Shown piece by piece: positions 28,489 to 37,632 of a stretch of 64,000 bases of DNA. The DNA is from Clostridium brassicae. GTDB taxonomy: Bacteria > Bacillota > Clostridia > Clostridiales > Clostridiaceae. Where the stretch lies: contig NZ_JAPQFJ010000008.1 in the NCBI RefSeq assembly GCF_026738875.1, forward strand, positions 62,001 through 126,000. Direction: 5' to 3'. The notes below the pieces were generated by a model. It saw nothing but the letters and a program-made list of their open reading frames with translations, searched no databases and was not told where the DNA came from. The stretch's first letter is position 1; every line of letters starts with the position of its first letter. The translations under genes and the position numbers were made by a program.

Positions 28489-28938
28489 ATTTAAAAATAT
28501 TGCTAAATTATGAAAGTTACCTAATACTAAATCAGGATCATGATGTGATTTTAAATAATCATCATAAGTAGTCCCATTATTTAGAATAAGAATAAGTTTT
28601 CCACCAAGCCTTTGATATTCACAGTAATCATCTGTTAATACATTTGTTATAACTACTATTCTTTTAGGAGATATATTTATAAATTTAAACAAGCTTAAAG
28701 CATTGTATGAGTAAGGTATATCATTGGGAGTAACTACATTATTAAATATGCAAGGAATATTTTTTGAAACTAAGTCATTATAGAAAGTTTCTCTATTTGT
28801 ATTAGAATTATGAGTTAGAAAATAGCAATTATTTTTTTGAAGAGTACTGATAAATTTTAATGCATAAGGATCTAAGGTATTGGTCTGAGTTATTAAAGAT
28901 TCTATAAAAAACACAAAACATGGTTGTTGTGGAAGCAT
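28474..28938 (-). CDS. HAD-superfamily (NagD-like) protein lacking the catalytic aspartate motif
   Basis: This 154-residue protein lines up by eye with HAD subclass IIA (NagD) phosphatases: DPYALKFISTLQKNNCYFLTHNSN matches the motif II region (usually TNNS), and ISPKRIVVITNVLTDDY together with GGKLILILNNG matches the later core. Where motif I (DxDGT) should be, the sequence reads FVFFIESLI, so the nucleophile and general acid aspartates are missing. It is shorter than NagD and has no cap domain. It may be a non-catalytic or decaying relative. No strong ribosome binding site precedes the ATG. Confidence 0.5.
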   Translation of the reverse strand: MLPQQPCFVFFIESLITQTNTLDPYALKFISTLQKNNCYFLTHNSNTNRETFYNDLVSKNIPCIFNNVVTPNDIPYSYNALSLFKFINISPKRIVVITNVLTDDYCEYQRLGGKLILILNNGTTYDDYLKSHHDPDLVLGNFHNLAIFLNKKRR

Positions 28939-29064
28939 AACTTTAGCACGTCCATTCTAGTTTATTCATAATAACAGTATATAAAAAAATATATATAAAT
29001 ACAATTTGGGTAAACTGAAAAATTAATAAATCGCTAAAAAAGATGAGTAAACTATTAAAAAATG

Positions 29065-29111
29065 ATACTTATTGAATGGTTTTTAATTAAATGATATAAT
29101 ACAATAAGTAT
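29065..29111 (+). promoter_or_regulatory. secA promoter bracketed by a 10-bp inverted repeat
   Basis: TTGAAT at 29072-29077, a 17-base spacer and a perfect TATAAT at 29095-29100. Arms ATACTTATTG (29065-29074) and CAATAAGTAT (29102-29111) flank it symmetrically and would cover the -35 region and the start site. Confidence 0.75.
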
Positions 29112-29170
29112 TATCAGATTTTGAAAATATTATAAAATTAAAATATAAAAGTTAGCGAGGATGAATTTTA

Positions 29171-31681
29171 ATGGGATTTTTTGAAAAGATATTTGGGACA
29201 TATAGTGACAGAGAGCTAAAAAAAATAATTCCTATGGTAGATAAAATTGAATCATATGATGAAAAATTTAAGAATTTATCAGATGAGGAATTAAAAAATA
29301 AAACTTTTGAGTTTAAAGAATTAATTAAAGAAGGGAAGGCTTTAGATGACATACTTCCAGAGGCTTTTGCAGTTTGTAGAGAAGCTTCATGGAGAGTTCT
29401 TGGAATGAAACATTTTAGAGAGCAGTTAATGGGAGGTATAGTTCTTCACCAAGGAAGAATTGCAGAAATGAAGACTGGTGAAGGAAAGACTCTTGTTGCT
29501 ACATTACCAGCATATTTAAATGCTTTAGAAGGAAATGGAGTTCATGTAGTTACTGTTAATGATTATCTTGCAAAGAGAGATAGAGATCAAATGTCAGAAC
29601 TATATGGATTTTTGGGGTTAACTACAGGGGTTATAGTTCACGATTTAGATAATGATCAAAGACGTGAAGCATATAATTCTGATATAACTTATGGAACAAA
29701 TAATGAGTTCGGGTTTGATTATTTAAGAGACAATATGGTTATATATAGAGAAGAGAGAGTTCAAAGAGATTTACATTTCTGTATAGTTGATGAGGTTGAC
29801 TCTATTTTAATAGATGAAGCGAGGACACCTCTTATTATTTCAGGAGAAGGAGACAAATCAACTGATTTTTATAAGGTCGCAGATTTCTTTGCAAAATCTT
29901 TAAGTGAAGATGACTATACAGTAGATGAAAAAACTAATTCTGTTATATTAACAGATGTAGGTGTGCAGAAGGCAGAAAAGTTTTTCCATATAGAGAACTA
30001 TGCTGATGCAGATAATATGCAAGTACAACACCATGTAGTTCAAGCTTTAAAGGCTAATTATACAATGAAAAGAGATAAGGACTATATGGTAAAGGATAAT
30101 GAAGTTATAATAGTTGATGAATTTACAGGAAGACTTATGGAAGGTAGAAGATACAGTGATGGACTTCACCAAGCAATAGAAGCTAAAGAAGGAGTTGAGA
30201 TTCAAAAAGAATCAAAAACTCTTGCAACTATTACATTCCAAAATTATTTTAGAATGTATACTAAACTTTCTGGTATGACAGGAACTGCTCAAACAGAGGA
30301 AAATGAATTTAGGGAAATATATGGGTTAGATGTAATAGTTCTTCCTACTCATAAACCTATAGCAAGGATAGATTCTTCAGATTTAATCTATAAATCTGAG
30401 AAGGCTAAGTTTAAAGCTATAGTTAATGAAATTGAAGAAACAAATAAAAAAGGTCAACCAGTGCTTGTAGGTACTGTAAGTATAGAAAAATCAGAACTTC
30501 TTTCAGATATGTTAAAGAGAAGAGGAGTTCCACACCAAGTACTTAATGCGAAATACCATGAAAAAGAAGCTGAAATTGTATCTGGTGCTGGAGAAAAAGG
30601 AAGAGTAACTATTGCTACAAATATGGCAGGTCGTGGTACAGATATTAAATTAGGAGAAGGAGTTTCAGATGTTGGTGGACTTAAAGTAATAGGTACAGAA
30701 AGACACGAATCAAGACGTATAGATAACCAGCTAAGAGGACGTTCAGGACGTCAAGGAGACCCAGGAAATTCTAGATTCTATGTTTCACTTGAAGATGATT
30801 TAATGAGAATTTTCGGTTCAGAGAGACTTCAAGGGATAGTAGAAAAATTAGGTTTAAGTGATGAAGATGCAATAGAAAGTAAGATGGTTACAGGCGCGAT
30901 AGAAAATGCTCAAAGAAAGGTTGAAGGAAATAACTTTGACGTTCGTAAAACTGTATTAAAATATGACGATGTTATGAATCAACAAAGAGAAGTAATTTAT
31001 AAGCAAAGAGCACAAGTTCTTGAAGGAGAGTCCTTACAAGAGTATGTTCAAGATATGATAGAAGATGTAATAGTATCAGCAGTAGATGCTCATATGACAG
31101 GATTAGAAGATGACTTAGAAAAAGATATACAAAAACTTATCGCTTATTTAGAAGAAATATATCTTCCAAAAGGATTAACTACTGTTGAAGAATTAAAACT
31201 TTTATCAGATGATGAAATAAAAGAAAAACTTGTAAAAATAGCTAAAGATATGTATGCTGAAAAAGAAGAACACTTTGGTTCAGAACAAATTAGAGAAATC
31301 GAAAGAGTTGTTCTTTTAAGAGTTGTTGATACTAAGTGGATGGCTCATATAGATGATATGGAGCATTTAAAACAGGGTATTGGACTTAGAGCGTATAGAC
31401 AGCAAGATCCTACTCAAGCTTATCAATTTGAGGGTAGTGATATGTTTGATGCTATGATTGAAAATATAAAAATAGATACAATAAAATATCTATTCCATGT
31501 ACAAATAGAGAGGGCTCCAGAAAGAGAAAGAGTAGTTAAAGAAACTTCAACAAATCAACCTGGAGATGTTTCTTTAAAGAAAGAACCAATAAGAAGAAAA
31601 GAAGAAAAAGTGGGAAGAAATGATCTTTGCCCATGCGGTAGCGGAAAGAAATATAAAAATTGTTGTGGAAAAGAACTTTAA
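29171..31681 (+). CDS. secA: Preprotein translocase ATPase SecA
   Basis: This 836-residue motor of the Sec translocon drives preproteins through SecYEG. Walker A is [13 protein letters not shown] near residue 100. The DEAD-like motif [20 protein letters not shown] lies near 205, with the second nucleotide domain around [13 protein letters not shown] and [11 protein letters not shown]. The C-terminal zinc tail [13 protein letters not shown] is intact. It is preceded by its own promoter and a moderate GCGAGGATG site, and followed by a terminator before prfB. Confidence 0.98.
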   Translation: MGFFEKIFGTYSDRELKKIIPMVDKIESYDEKFKNLSDEELKNKTFEFKELIKEGKALDDILPEAFAVCREASWRVLGMKHFREQLMGGIVLHQGRIAEMKTGEGKTLVATLPAYLNALEGNGVHVVTVNDYLAKRDRDQMSELYGFLGLTTGVIVHDLDNDQRREAYNSDITYGTNNEFGFDYLRDNMVIYREERVQRDLHFCIVDEVDSILIDEARTPLIISGEGDKSTDFYKVADFFAKSLSEDDYTVDEKTNSVILTDVGVQKAEKFFHIENYADADNMQVQHHVVQALKANYTMKRDKDYMVKDNEVIIVDEFTGRLMEGRRYSDGLHQAIEAKEGVEIQKESKTLATITFQNYFRMYTKLSGMTGTAQTEENEFREIYGLDVIVLPTHKPIARIDSSDLIYKSEKAKFKAIVNEIEETNKKGQPVLVGTVSIEKSELLSDMLKRRGVPHQVLNAKYHEKEAEIVSGAGEKGRVTIATNMAGRGTDIKLGEGVSDVGGLKVIGTERHESRRIDNQLRGRSGRQGDPGNSRFYVSLEDDLMRIFGSERLQGIVEKLGLSDEDAIESKMVTGAIENAQRKVEGNNFDVRKTVLKYDDVMNQQREVIYKQRAQVLEGESLQEYVQDMIEDVIVSAVDAHMTGLEDDLEKDIQKLIAYLEEIYLPKGLTTVEELKLLSDDEIKEKLVKIAKDMYAEKEEHFGSEQIREIERVVLLRVVDTKWMAHIDDMEHLKQGIGLRAYRQQDPTQAYQFEGSDMFDAMIENIKIDTIKYLFHVQIERAPERERVVKETSTNQPGDVSLKKEPIRRKEEKVGRNDLCPCGSGKKYKNCCGKEL

Positions 31682-31692
31682 GGAAATAGATT

Positions 31693-31719
31693 AAAAAATC
31701 CAGCTATGCTGGGTTTTTT
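31693..31719 (+). terminator. Terminator of secA
   Basis: 12-bp arms AAAAAATCCAGC and GCTGGGTTTTTT with a 3-base loop (one G-U pair) begin 12 bases after the secA stop. Confidence 0.85.
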
Positions 31720-31827
31720 AATTATTAAATTGCTATTTATACTAGTGAAGTTATCACTAGTAATGTTAAATTAAAATTGTTACTAAATGATGATAACTAC
31801 TTAATAAGATTAAGAAAGGGTGATTTT

Positions 31828-32944
31828 ATGATAATTCAGTTAGAGGAATTTAAAAGCAATATAGCTGCATTATGTGAAAATTTAGATGAAGTGAGGGTTT
31901 CACTTTGACATTTCAGGTATAGAAAAAAGATTATCAGAACTTGAAAATATGATGCAGGAAGTAGATTTTTGGGATAATGTTAATAAAGCCCAAGAAGTTA
32001 CACAAGAAGCAAAAAATTTAAAGGATAAACTCGATAAATATTATAAAACAAAAAATAGTTTAGAAGATTTGGAAATATTAATAGATATGAGTATAGAAGA
32101 AGATGATATGACTTCTATAGAGGACATAAAAGTTGAAATAAAAGAGATAGAGAATACTATTGAGGAATTTAAAGTACAAATTCTGCTTTCAGGAGAATAT
32201 GATAAAAACAATGCTATAGTTTCATTGCACTCTGGAGCAGGTGGAACAGATGCTCAAGATTGGACTCAGATGCTTTTAAGAATGTATACAAGATGGGCAG
32301 AGAAAAAAGGATACAAAGTAGAAACTTTAAATTTACTTCCCGGAGATGAAGCTGGAATTAAAAGTGTGGATTTAAAAATAATAGGAGAATATGCTTATGG
32401 ATATCTAAAAGCAGAAAAGGGAATACATAGATTAGTAAGGATATCACCTTTCAATGCTAATGGAAAAAGGCAAACTTCCTTTGCAGCAATAGAAGTTCTT
32501 CCTGAACTTACAGAAAGCCAAGATATAGAAATAAAAGATGATGACTTAAAAATTGATACTTTCCGTGCAAGTGGAGCAGGAGGCCAACATGTAAATAAAA
32601 CAGATTCTGCTATTAGAATAACACATATACCTACTGGTATAGTTGTTCAGTGCCAAAGTGAAAGAAGCCAATTTCAAAACAAAGATACTGCTATGCAAAT
32701 GTTAAAATCAAAGCTTGCGGAACTTAAAGAAAGAGCACATAAAGAGAAAATAGAAGAATTAAGTGGAGAATTAAAAGATAATGGATGGGGAAGCCAAATA
32801 AGATCTTATGTGTTTCAGCCGTATACTATGGTAAAAGACCATAGAACAAATACAGAAATGGGAAATGTAGATTCTGTTATGGATGGAGATATAGATTTAT
32901 TTATAATAGAATTCCTAAAATGGAATAAAGATAGTGACTATTAG
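31828..32944 (+). CDS. prfB: Peptide chain release factor 2, with programmed +1 frameshift
   Basis: Translation begins at ATG 31828 and runs 26 codons to an in-frame TGA at 31906-31908, then must shift +1 at CTT-TGA-C to continue from GAC at 31907. This gives about 371 residues. The GGQ catalytic loop is in FRASGAGGQHVNKTDSAIR and the stop-recognition region just before it. RF2 ends translation at UGA and UAA. The in-frame UGA acts as an autoregulatory sensor: low RF2 favours shifting. The upstream SD-like GAGGG aids the shift, although it lies slightly farther away than in E. coli. Confidence 0.96.
31894..31909 (+). promoter_or_regulatory. RF2 programmed +1 frameshift site
   Basis: The sequence AGG GTT TCA CTT TGA C combines an internal Shine-Dalgarno-like GAGGG, a slippery CTT codon and a poor-context TGA followed by C. 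This is the classical prfB recoding signal. Confidence 0.93.
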
Positions 32945-32957
32945 TTAAATGTAAATT

Positions 32958-32998
32958 AAAAAAATCTAGTGGAAGTATGCATTTTCACTAGATTTTTT
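32958..32998. terminator. Bidirectional terminator between prfB and lplA
   Basis: About 13-bp arms AAAAAATCTAGTG and CACTAGATTTTTT with a 14-base loop. A- and T-runs suit termination from both convergent genes. Confidence 0.85.
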
Positions 32999-33012
32999 GT
33001 GAATTCATTTAT

Positions 33013-34041
33013 TTAAAAGCTAAGTTTTGTTTTTAAAAAGTTAATAATGTCATCAATAATTTCAATGTTCTTTTCATCTTTTATAGAATTTAAATTTTTT
33101 TCAATTTCTATAATTTTAAATGGAAGAGCGGATAGATTAGATGCTATATTTTTAATTAGCTTAGAATCTATAGCATCAGAATATATTACAGCAGAATCTA
33201 TTAAGCCATTATTTAATTTAAGATTTAAATCTATTTCACCCCAAGTAAATCTGTTTACAAAGTTTATATCAAATCTTGGTGTTTCACCATAAATCCATTC
33301 CCAAGAAGAATATTTTTTATATAGTTTTTCTAAAGGCAATATTTTTTCATTTACATATTCAACAGATGGATTACCTCCACCTCCATAAATTTCTATAAAA
33401 GATTTTATTAAGCTGATTTTCATACTATGAACTGAGATATCAGGGTTTAGAGTTTTTAAATTTATTACCCGTGAACTCACAGAATTAATGCCCTTGGAAG
33501 ATATTTTTTCCTTGGATACTTTTAAATATTTAGTTAATTTGTCTATATTAGAATTTATAAGTATTGTTCCATGATGATAATATGAAAAATCATCTTCGTA
33601 AAAAGCATTTCCTGAAAATTTTTTATTGTTTGCAAGTATATCATTTCTTCCAGAAAATTCGGTTTCAATTCCTAAATATCTTACAGCATTTAGTACAACC
33701 TTTAGTTGAGTATTAAGGTTATGTAAATTTTTATCCATTATAAATGTGAAATTTAAGTTTCCTAAATCATGAAATACTGCTCCACCTCCAGATAATCTTC
33801 GGGCTATTTTACCATTATCTTTTTCAAAGGATTTACACTTACATTCTTTCCAAGGATTCTGATTTCTTCCCAGTACAATTGTATTGTCATTTTGCCATAA
33901 ATATAAAATAAACTGATTTTTATTTACATTAGAAAAAAGGTGTTCTTCTAAAGATAAGTTATACCACGGATCATTAGATGAAGAACAAATTATTTTAGTG
34001 TCAAAAGTATTATTTGGCAAAATGTATTGCACCGCCTTCAA
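33013..34041 (-). CDS. lplA: Lipoate-protein ligase A
   Basis: This protein of about 342 residues activates lipoate with ATP and attaches it to lipoyl-domain lysines. The catalytic region is visible as RRLSGGGAVFHDLGNLNFTF (around 87-106) and FSGRNDILANNKKFSGNAFY (around 138-157), with Lys in NKKFSGNA. The C-terminal accessory domain is present. The reading frame opens with TTG at 34041, inside the end of lpd; a GTG three codons on or a TTG later are alternatives, as no strong ribosome binding site decides. The overlap indicates coupling to lpd, whose own lipoyl domain is an obvious substrate. Confidence 0.92.
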   Translation of the reverse strand: MKAVQYILPNNTFDTKIICSSSNDPWYNLSLEEHLFSNVNKNQFILYLWQNDNTIVLGRNQNPWKECKCKSFEKDNGKIARRLSGGGAVFHDLGNLNFTFIMDKNLHNLNTQLKVVLNAVRYLGIETEFSGRNDILANNKKFSGNAFYEDDFSYYHHGTILINSNIDKLTKYLKVSKEKISSKGINSVSSRVINLKTLNPDISVHSMKISLIKSFIEIYGGGGNPSVEYVNEKILPLEKLYKKYSSWEWIYGETPRFDINFVNRFTWGEIDLNLKLNNGLIDSAVIYSDAIDSKLIKNIASNLSALPFKIIEIEKNLNSIKDEKNIEIIDDIINFLKTKLSF

Positions 34042-35719
34042 CTTCTAATGAGGCTTCATGTATTGATTCAGATGTAGTAGGATGGGCAAATATTGTTTCA
34101 GCTATTTCTTTAGTGGTTAAGCCATTCTTTATTCCTAAAGTTACTGTAGCAAGTAAATCAGTAGCATGAGGACCGATTATAGTACTTCCAACTATTTTAC
34201 CAGTAGACTTATCTTTTATGATTTTAACAAAACCTCTACTTTCGCCATAAGTAAGAGCTTTACCATTAGCTGAAAATGGGAATTTTCCAACTTCTATAGC
34301 TATTTTATTAGTTTCAGCAAATTTCTCTGAAATTCCTACTGAAGCTATTTCTGGGTCTGTAAATATAGCGCTTGGAACTGAAGTATAATCCATAGTTTTA
34401 TCTATACCTAAAATATTATCTACTGCGGTAATTCCTTGATGAGAAGCAACATGAGCTAATTGAATAATATTAGTCACATCCCCAATAGCATATATATTTG
34501 GTATATTTGTTTGCATTTTATCATTAACTTTTATACCTTTATTATTTTCATTCATTTCTATATTTAATTTTTCTATATCTATACCTTCAAAAAAAGGTTT
34601 TCTTCCTACTGCAGATAAAATATTATCAGTAGCTATATATTTTTTTTCGTTATTTTTTGTAAAGGTAACTATGCATTGGCCACTTTCATCTTCTTCTATA
34701 CATTCTACTTTAGAATCTGTGTATATTTTAATTCCTTTATCTTTTGCAATAGTTGTTATTTCTTCACATACATCATCATCTAAAGAAGCTAATATCTTAT
34801 CTGCAAATTCAACAACAAAAACCTCAACACCAAAGTTTGCAAAAATAAATGCAAATTCCATTCCAATTACGCCACCGCCAATTACGACTAATTTTTTTGG
34901 AAGCGATTTTAAATCGAGAGCTTCTTTGCTTGTTAGTACATTTTTAGAATCTATACCCTTAATAGGAATAGTAGAAGTTTTTGAACCAGTAGCAATTATT
35001 ATATTTTTAGTTTTTATTGTTGTGTGTGCTTTGTTTGATTTTACAAATACAGTATTATTATCTAAAATTTCTCCAGGCCCTTGAATTTTCTCAACATTAT
35101 TTTTGTCTAGTAGGTAGTCTATACCACCTACTAATTGCTCTTTTATTTTATCTTTTCGACTAATTACTTTTTCCATATTTACAGAACAATTTTCAGCAAA
35201 AAGACCAAACTCTTCAGCCTCTTTTATGTTTTTATATACTTCAGATGAACGAACTAAAGCCTTTGTAGGTATGCATCCCCAGTTTAGGCATGTTCCACCA
35301 ACAGCCTCTTTTTCTACTAGAACAGTTTTTGCACCTTTTTTAGCAGCGTGAATGGCAGCAACGTAACCTCCAGGACCTCCTCCGATTATAGTTATATCTG
35401 CTTCAATTTCTTTTTTTATAGGTTTCATTACAGTACTAAAATAATTGAATCCACCAGACGGTTTAGAAGTTCTAGTTTGTATTTTTTCTCCTTCTATTTT
35501 AAATAAAGTATCACCTATTTTTATATTTTGTCCTTCTTCTACTAGTACCTCTTCAATTTTACCATCTACATCAGATTTTACAGATGAATTACCTTTTTTT
35601 GATTCTATTTGTATTAGTATATCTCCAGGCTTTATTACATCTCCATTTTTAACATTAATTTTACCAACTTTACCACTTGTATTGTGCCCAGATAATTTTT
35701 CTAGTTTTAGTTCAAACAT
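34010..35719 (-). CDS. lpdA: Dihydrolipoyl dehydrogenase with fused N-terminal lipoyl domain
   Basis: This 569-residue protein has a lipoyl domain at 1-80 (acceptor Lys41 or Lys42 in QIESKKGNSS) and a linker. The flavoprotein part follows: FAD site IIGGGPGGYVAA near 115, redox disulphide GGTCLNWGCIPTKA near 143, NAD site VVIGGGVIGMEFAF, and the C-terminal His-Glu couple in FAHPTTSESIHE. It reoxidises dihydrolipoyl groups with NAD+, or runs in reverse. No E1 or E2 dehydrogenase genes are near. Instead it follows an AhpD-like gene, pointing to a thiol redox role. AGGAGG precedes the start. Confidence 0.94.
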   Translation of the reverse strand: MFELKLEKLSGHNTSGKVGKINVKNGDVIKPGDILIQIESKKGNSSVKSDVDGKIEEVLVEEGQNIKIGDTLFKIEGEKIQTRTSKPSGGFNYFSTVMKPIKKEIEADITIIGGGPGGYVAAIHAAKKGAKTVLVEKEAVGGTCLNWGCIPTKALVRSSEVYKNIKEAEEFGLFAENCSVNMEKVISRKDKIKEQLVGGIDYLLDKNNVEKIQGPGEILDNNTVFVKSNKAHTTIKTKNIIIATGSKTSTIPIKGIDSKNVLTSKEALDLKSLPKKLVVIGGGVIGMEFAFIFANFGVEVFVVEFADKILASLDDDVCEEITTIAKDKGIKIYTDSKVECIEEDESGQCIVTFTKNNEKKYIATDNILSAVGRKPFFEGIDIEKLNIEMNENNKGIKVNDKMQTNIPNIYAIGDVTNIIQLAHVASHQGITAVDNILGIDKTMDYTSVPSAIFTDPEIASVGISEKFAETNKIAIEVGKFPFSANGKALTYGESRGFVKIIKDKSTGKIVGSTIIGPHATDLLATVTLGIKNGLTTKEIAETIFAHPTTSESIHEASLEVEGGAIHFAK

Positions 35720-35744
35720 ATTATTACCTCCTGTTTAAAGAAAT

Positions 35745-35770
35745 AAAAGGCAGTATATTGTCTGCCTTTT
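35745..35770 (-). terminator. Hairpin between the AhpD-like gene and lpdA (possible partial terminator)
   Basis: On the minus strand, 9-bp arms AAAAGGCAG and CTGCCTTTT are followed by ATTTCTTT. It lies only about 25 bases upstream of the lpdA start, so lpdA must be reached by readthrough or by an unseen promoter. Confidence 0.6.
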
Positions 35771-35826
35771 ACAAAATAGTATTTATAATTTATTTAAAAT
35801 TGTACATTAGTAGCCTAAGATAATTG

Positions 35827-36183
35827 TTATTTAAAGTCCTTTTCAAATTCATCAATAGAATCTTTTAATAAAGTAACACTGTAAGCCATAGTAGGACCTC
35901 CGCCAAATGCTACAGCTACCATTGCAGCTTCAAGCATTTCTTCACGAGAAGCACCTGCTTCTAAAGCTTTATATGTATGGAACACTATGCAATATTCACA
36001 ACGGTTATATACAGCAATTGCAACGCTAATTAATTCTTTAACTTTACTATCAAGTTTACCTGGTTCATAGGCTGAGCCTAATAAATTCATGAAAGCACCA
36101 ACATGAGTCTCATTAGTACCACTTAATTCTTCTAAACCGCCAGTAAAAGCATTTAACATTTCTCTTGGATCTTTTTTTGCCAT
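35827..36183 (-). CDS. AhpD-like alkylhydroperoxidase / carboxymuconolactone decarboxylase-family protein
   Basis: This 118-residue CMD-family protein carries the complete AhpD-type redox motif: E50, C62, C65 and H69 in RCEYCIVFH. Their spacing (12, 3 and 4 residues) equals that of E118, C130, C133 and H137 in Mycobacterium tuberculosis AhpD; Tyr64 replaces the second histidine. AhpD passes electrons from lipoyl groups to a peroxiredoxin. The downstream lipoyl-Lpd and LplA make the same chemistry plausible here, although no ahpC is in the window. It has AAGGAGG and its own promoter with operator-like palindromes. Confidence 0.85.
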   Translation of the reverse strand: MAKKDPREMLNAFTGGLEELSGTNETHVGAFMNLLGSAYEPGKLDSKVKELISVAIAVYNRCEYCIVFHTYKALEAGASREEMLEAAMVAVAFGGGPTMAYSVTLLKDSIDEFEKDFK

Positions 36184-36206
36184 AATAAAACCTCCTTAAA
36201 TTAATT

Positions 36207-36273
36207 GCTAAGCTAATAATTAGCATAGCAACTTTTATGTTATAATAATAACATAAAAGAAGTGACCTTTCAA
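36207..36273 (-). promoter_or_regulatory. Promoter of the AhpD-like gene with two operator-like palindromes
   Basis: On the minus strand TTGAAA (36268-36273), a 17-base spacer and TATTAT (36245-36250) form a promoter. A perfect 9-bp palindrome (TTATGTTAT, 4 bases, complement; 36235-36256) covers the -10 and start site. A second one, GCTAAGCTAAT with a near-perfect complement (36207-36229), lies just downstream. Both are placed to block transcription if bound, and the MarR gene next door is the natural candidate. Confidence 0.65.
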
Positions 36274-36287
36274 TAATTTTCTGAAAA

Positions 36288-36719
36288 TTAAAAGTTTGAT
36301 TTTGAGTTTTCGACTATTTTATTCATTACATTTTTAAAAACTAATAGATCTTCATCAGAGATATCTTTAATTATAAAATCACTAAAACGTTGCCCTATTT
36401 CCATTATTTCTTCTCTTCTTTTTAGACCTAATTCTGTTAAAGATAAGTTAGTTATTCTTCTGTCATTAGTATCTTTAGTTCTCAATACATAACCCTCATT
36501 TTCCATCCTATCAATTAGTCTAACCATTGTAGAAGTTTTTATGTTCATTTTTTCTGCAAGTTCACTTTGATTAATACATTCATATTTTCCTAGAAAATAA
36601 AGTGCAATCCATTGTACTCTAGTTATATTATAAGAACTTAATTTTTCATTAAAAGCATCAGCAATTTCTTTTGAAGCTTTGCTTGTTACAAAGCTAACAC
36701 AATCATCTATTTCAAACAT
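36288..36719 (-). CDS. MarR-family transcriptional regulator
   Basis: This 143-residue winged-helix dimer has the recognition region CINQSELAEKMNIKTSTMVRLIDRMENEGYV (about 47-77) and the wing TKDTNDRRITNLSLTE. The start at 36719 is chosen for GGAGGTT just upstream; an earlier ATG at 36773 has none. An N-terminal Cys7 lies close to, but about two residues off, the sensing Cys15 of OhrR when the following helix is aligned. It is upstream of and co-directional with the AhpD-like gene, and probably represses it, perhaps in response to oxidants. Confidence 0.88.
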   Translation of the reverse strand: MFEIDDCVSFVTSKASKEIADAFNEKLSSYNITRVQWIALYFLGKYECINQSELAEKMNIKTSTMVRLIDRMENEGYVLRTKDTNDRRITNLSLTELGLKRREEIMEIGQRFSDFIIKDISDEDLLVFKNVMNKIVENSKSNF

Positions 36720-36972
36720 ATATAACCTCCAAATAAATAGTAAAAATAAAGTATTAATTTTATGATAACACATTTTTTATTATTGTCTATGATTACATTT
36801 TCATATAAAGGTATGATAATATATAATTATAATATGTAATTTTATAGGAATATTTGTAGAAAACATTTTTATTTTAGCTTATATTTAAGAAAACTTTGAT
36901 CTCATATAATTTTTTATTTACAACATAGCTAATACTTATGAAAAGTATACATAATAAGGGGGAGGATGAATA

Positions 36973-37560
36973 ATGAAAAAATGGTATAAATATATTAAAT
37001 TTGTTTTTTTAGCAGTAATAATCATTGGTTTGACTTGGATTTTAGCTGGTTTTTCAACTAAGCAAGATAAAGTAGTAGATAGATCTAATGTTACTAATGA
37101 ATTTAAAAATATTTCTGAACTTGCAACATATAAAAATTCATATACAGATGTATTATTTATAAAAGATAGTAAAAAGATTAAGGAGTTCACAATACCATTT
37201 ACAACAAATTCAATACTAATAAAGTATAGTGGGTATATAAAAGCAGGAGTAGATTTACAAAGTGCTCAAATAGACTTAGATGAGTCAGAAAAAAAAATTA
37301 CTGTAAAGCTAAAAAAATCTAAAATACTAGATAATGTTATAGATACAAATAGTGTAACAGTTTTAGATGAAACTACCTCTATTTTTAGTAAGGTACAAAC
37401 AAAAGAAATATTTGATGAGATTAATAACAATAAAGGACAAGTAGTAGATAAGTTAGTAAAAGAAGGATTTCTAGACAAAGCTAATGAAAACACTAAAATT
37501 TTATTAGAAGGACTTCTTAAAAATATGGGATTTGAAAAGATAAGTATTGAATTTGTTTAA
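36973..37560 (+). CDS. DUF4230-like membrane-anchored protein
   Basis: This 195-residue protein has one N-terminal membrane helix (9-27) and an extracytoplasmic alpha/beta domain. Features resembling DUF4230 proteins include an early YKNSYTDVLF stretch, the ILIKYSGYIKAGVDL core and a C-terminal amphipathic helix pair before EKISIEFV. No biochemical function is known for that family. It starts after GGGGGAGG, stands alone, and ends at a very strong terminator. It is divergent from marR, across a 250-base AT-rich gap. Confidence 0.7.
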   Translation: MKKWYKYIKFVFLAVIIIGLTWILAGFSTKQDKVVDRSNVTNEFKNISELATYKNSYTDVLFIKDSKKIKEFTIPFTTNSILIKYSGYIKAGVDLQSAQIDLDESEKKITVKLKKSKILDNVIDTNSVTVLDETTSIFSKVQTKEIFDEINNNKGQVVDKLVKEGFLDKANENTKILLEGLLKNMGFEKISIEFV

Positions 37561-37590
37561 TTAGTTATAGAAAAAAAGTCTGACATAATC

Positions 37591-37632
37591 AATCAAGGCA
37601 GAGGAATTAAATTCCTCTGCCTTGATTTTTTT
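37591..37632 (+). terminator. Terminator after the DUF4230-like gene
   Basis: A perfect 18-bp inverted repeat containing CAAGGCAGAGGAA and its complement with no unpaired loop, then TTTTTTTG. Confidence 0.88.

Noticed and set aside
31906-31908. In-frame TGA as a selenocysteine codon or a disrupted gene
   Set aside because: The context CTT-TGA-C near the start of a release factor 2 gene is the known programmed frameshift; no SECIS-like need arises.
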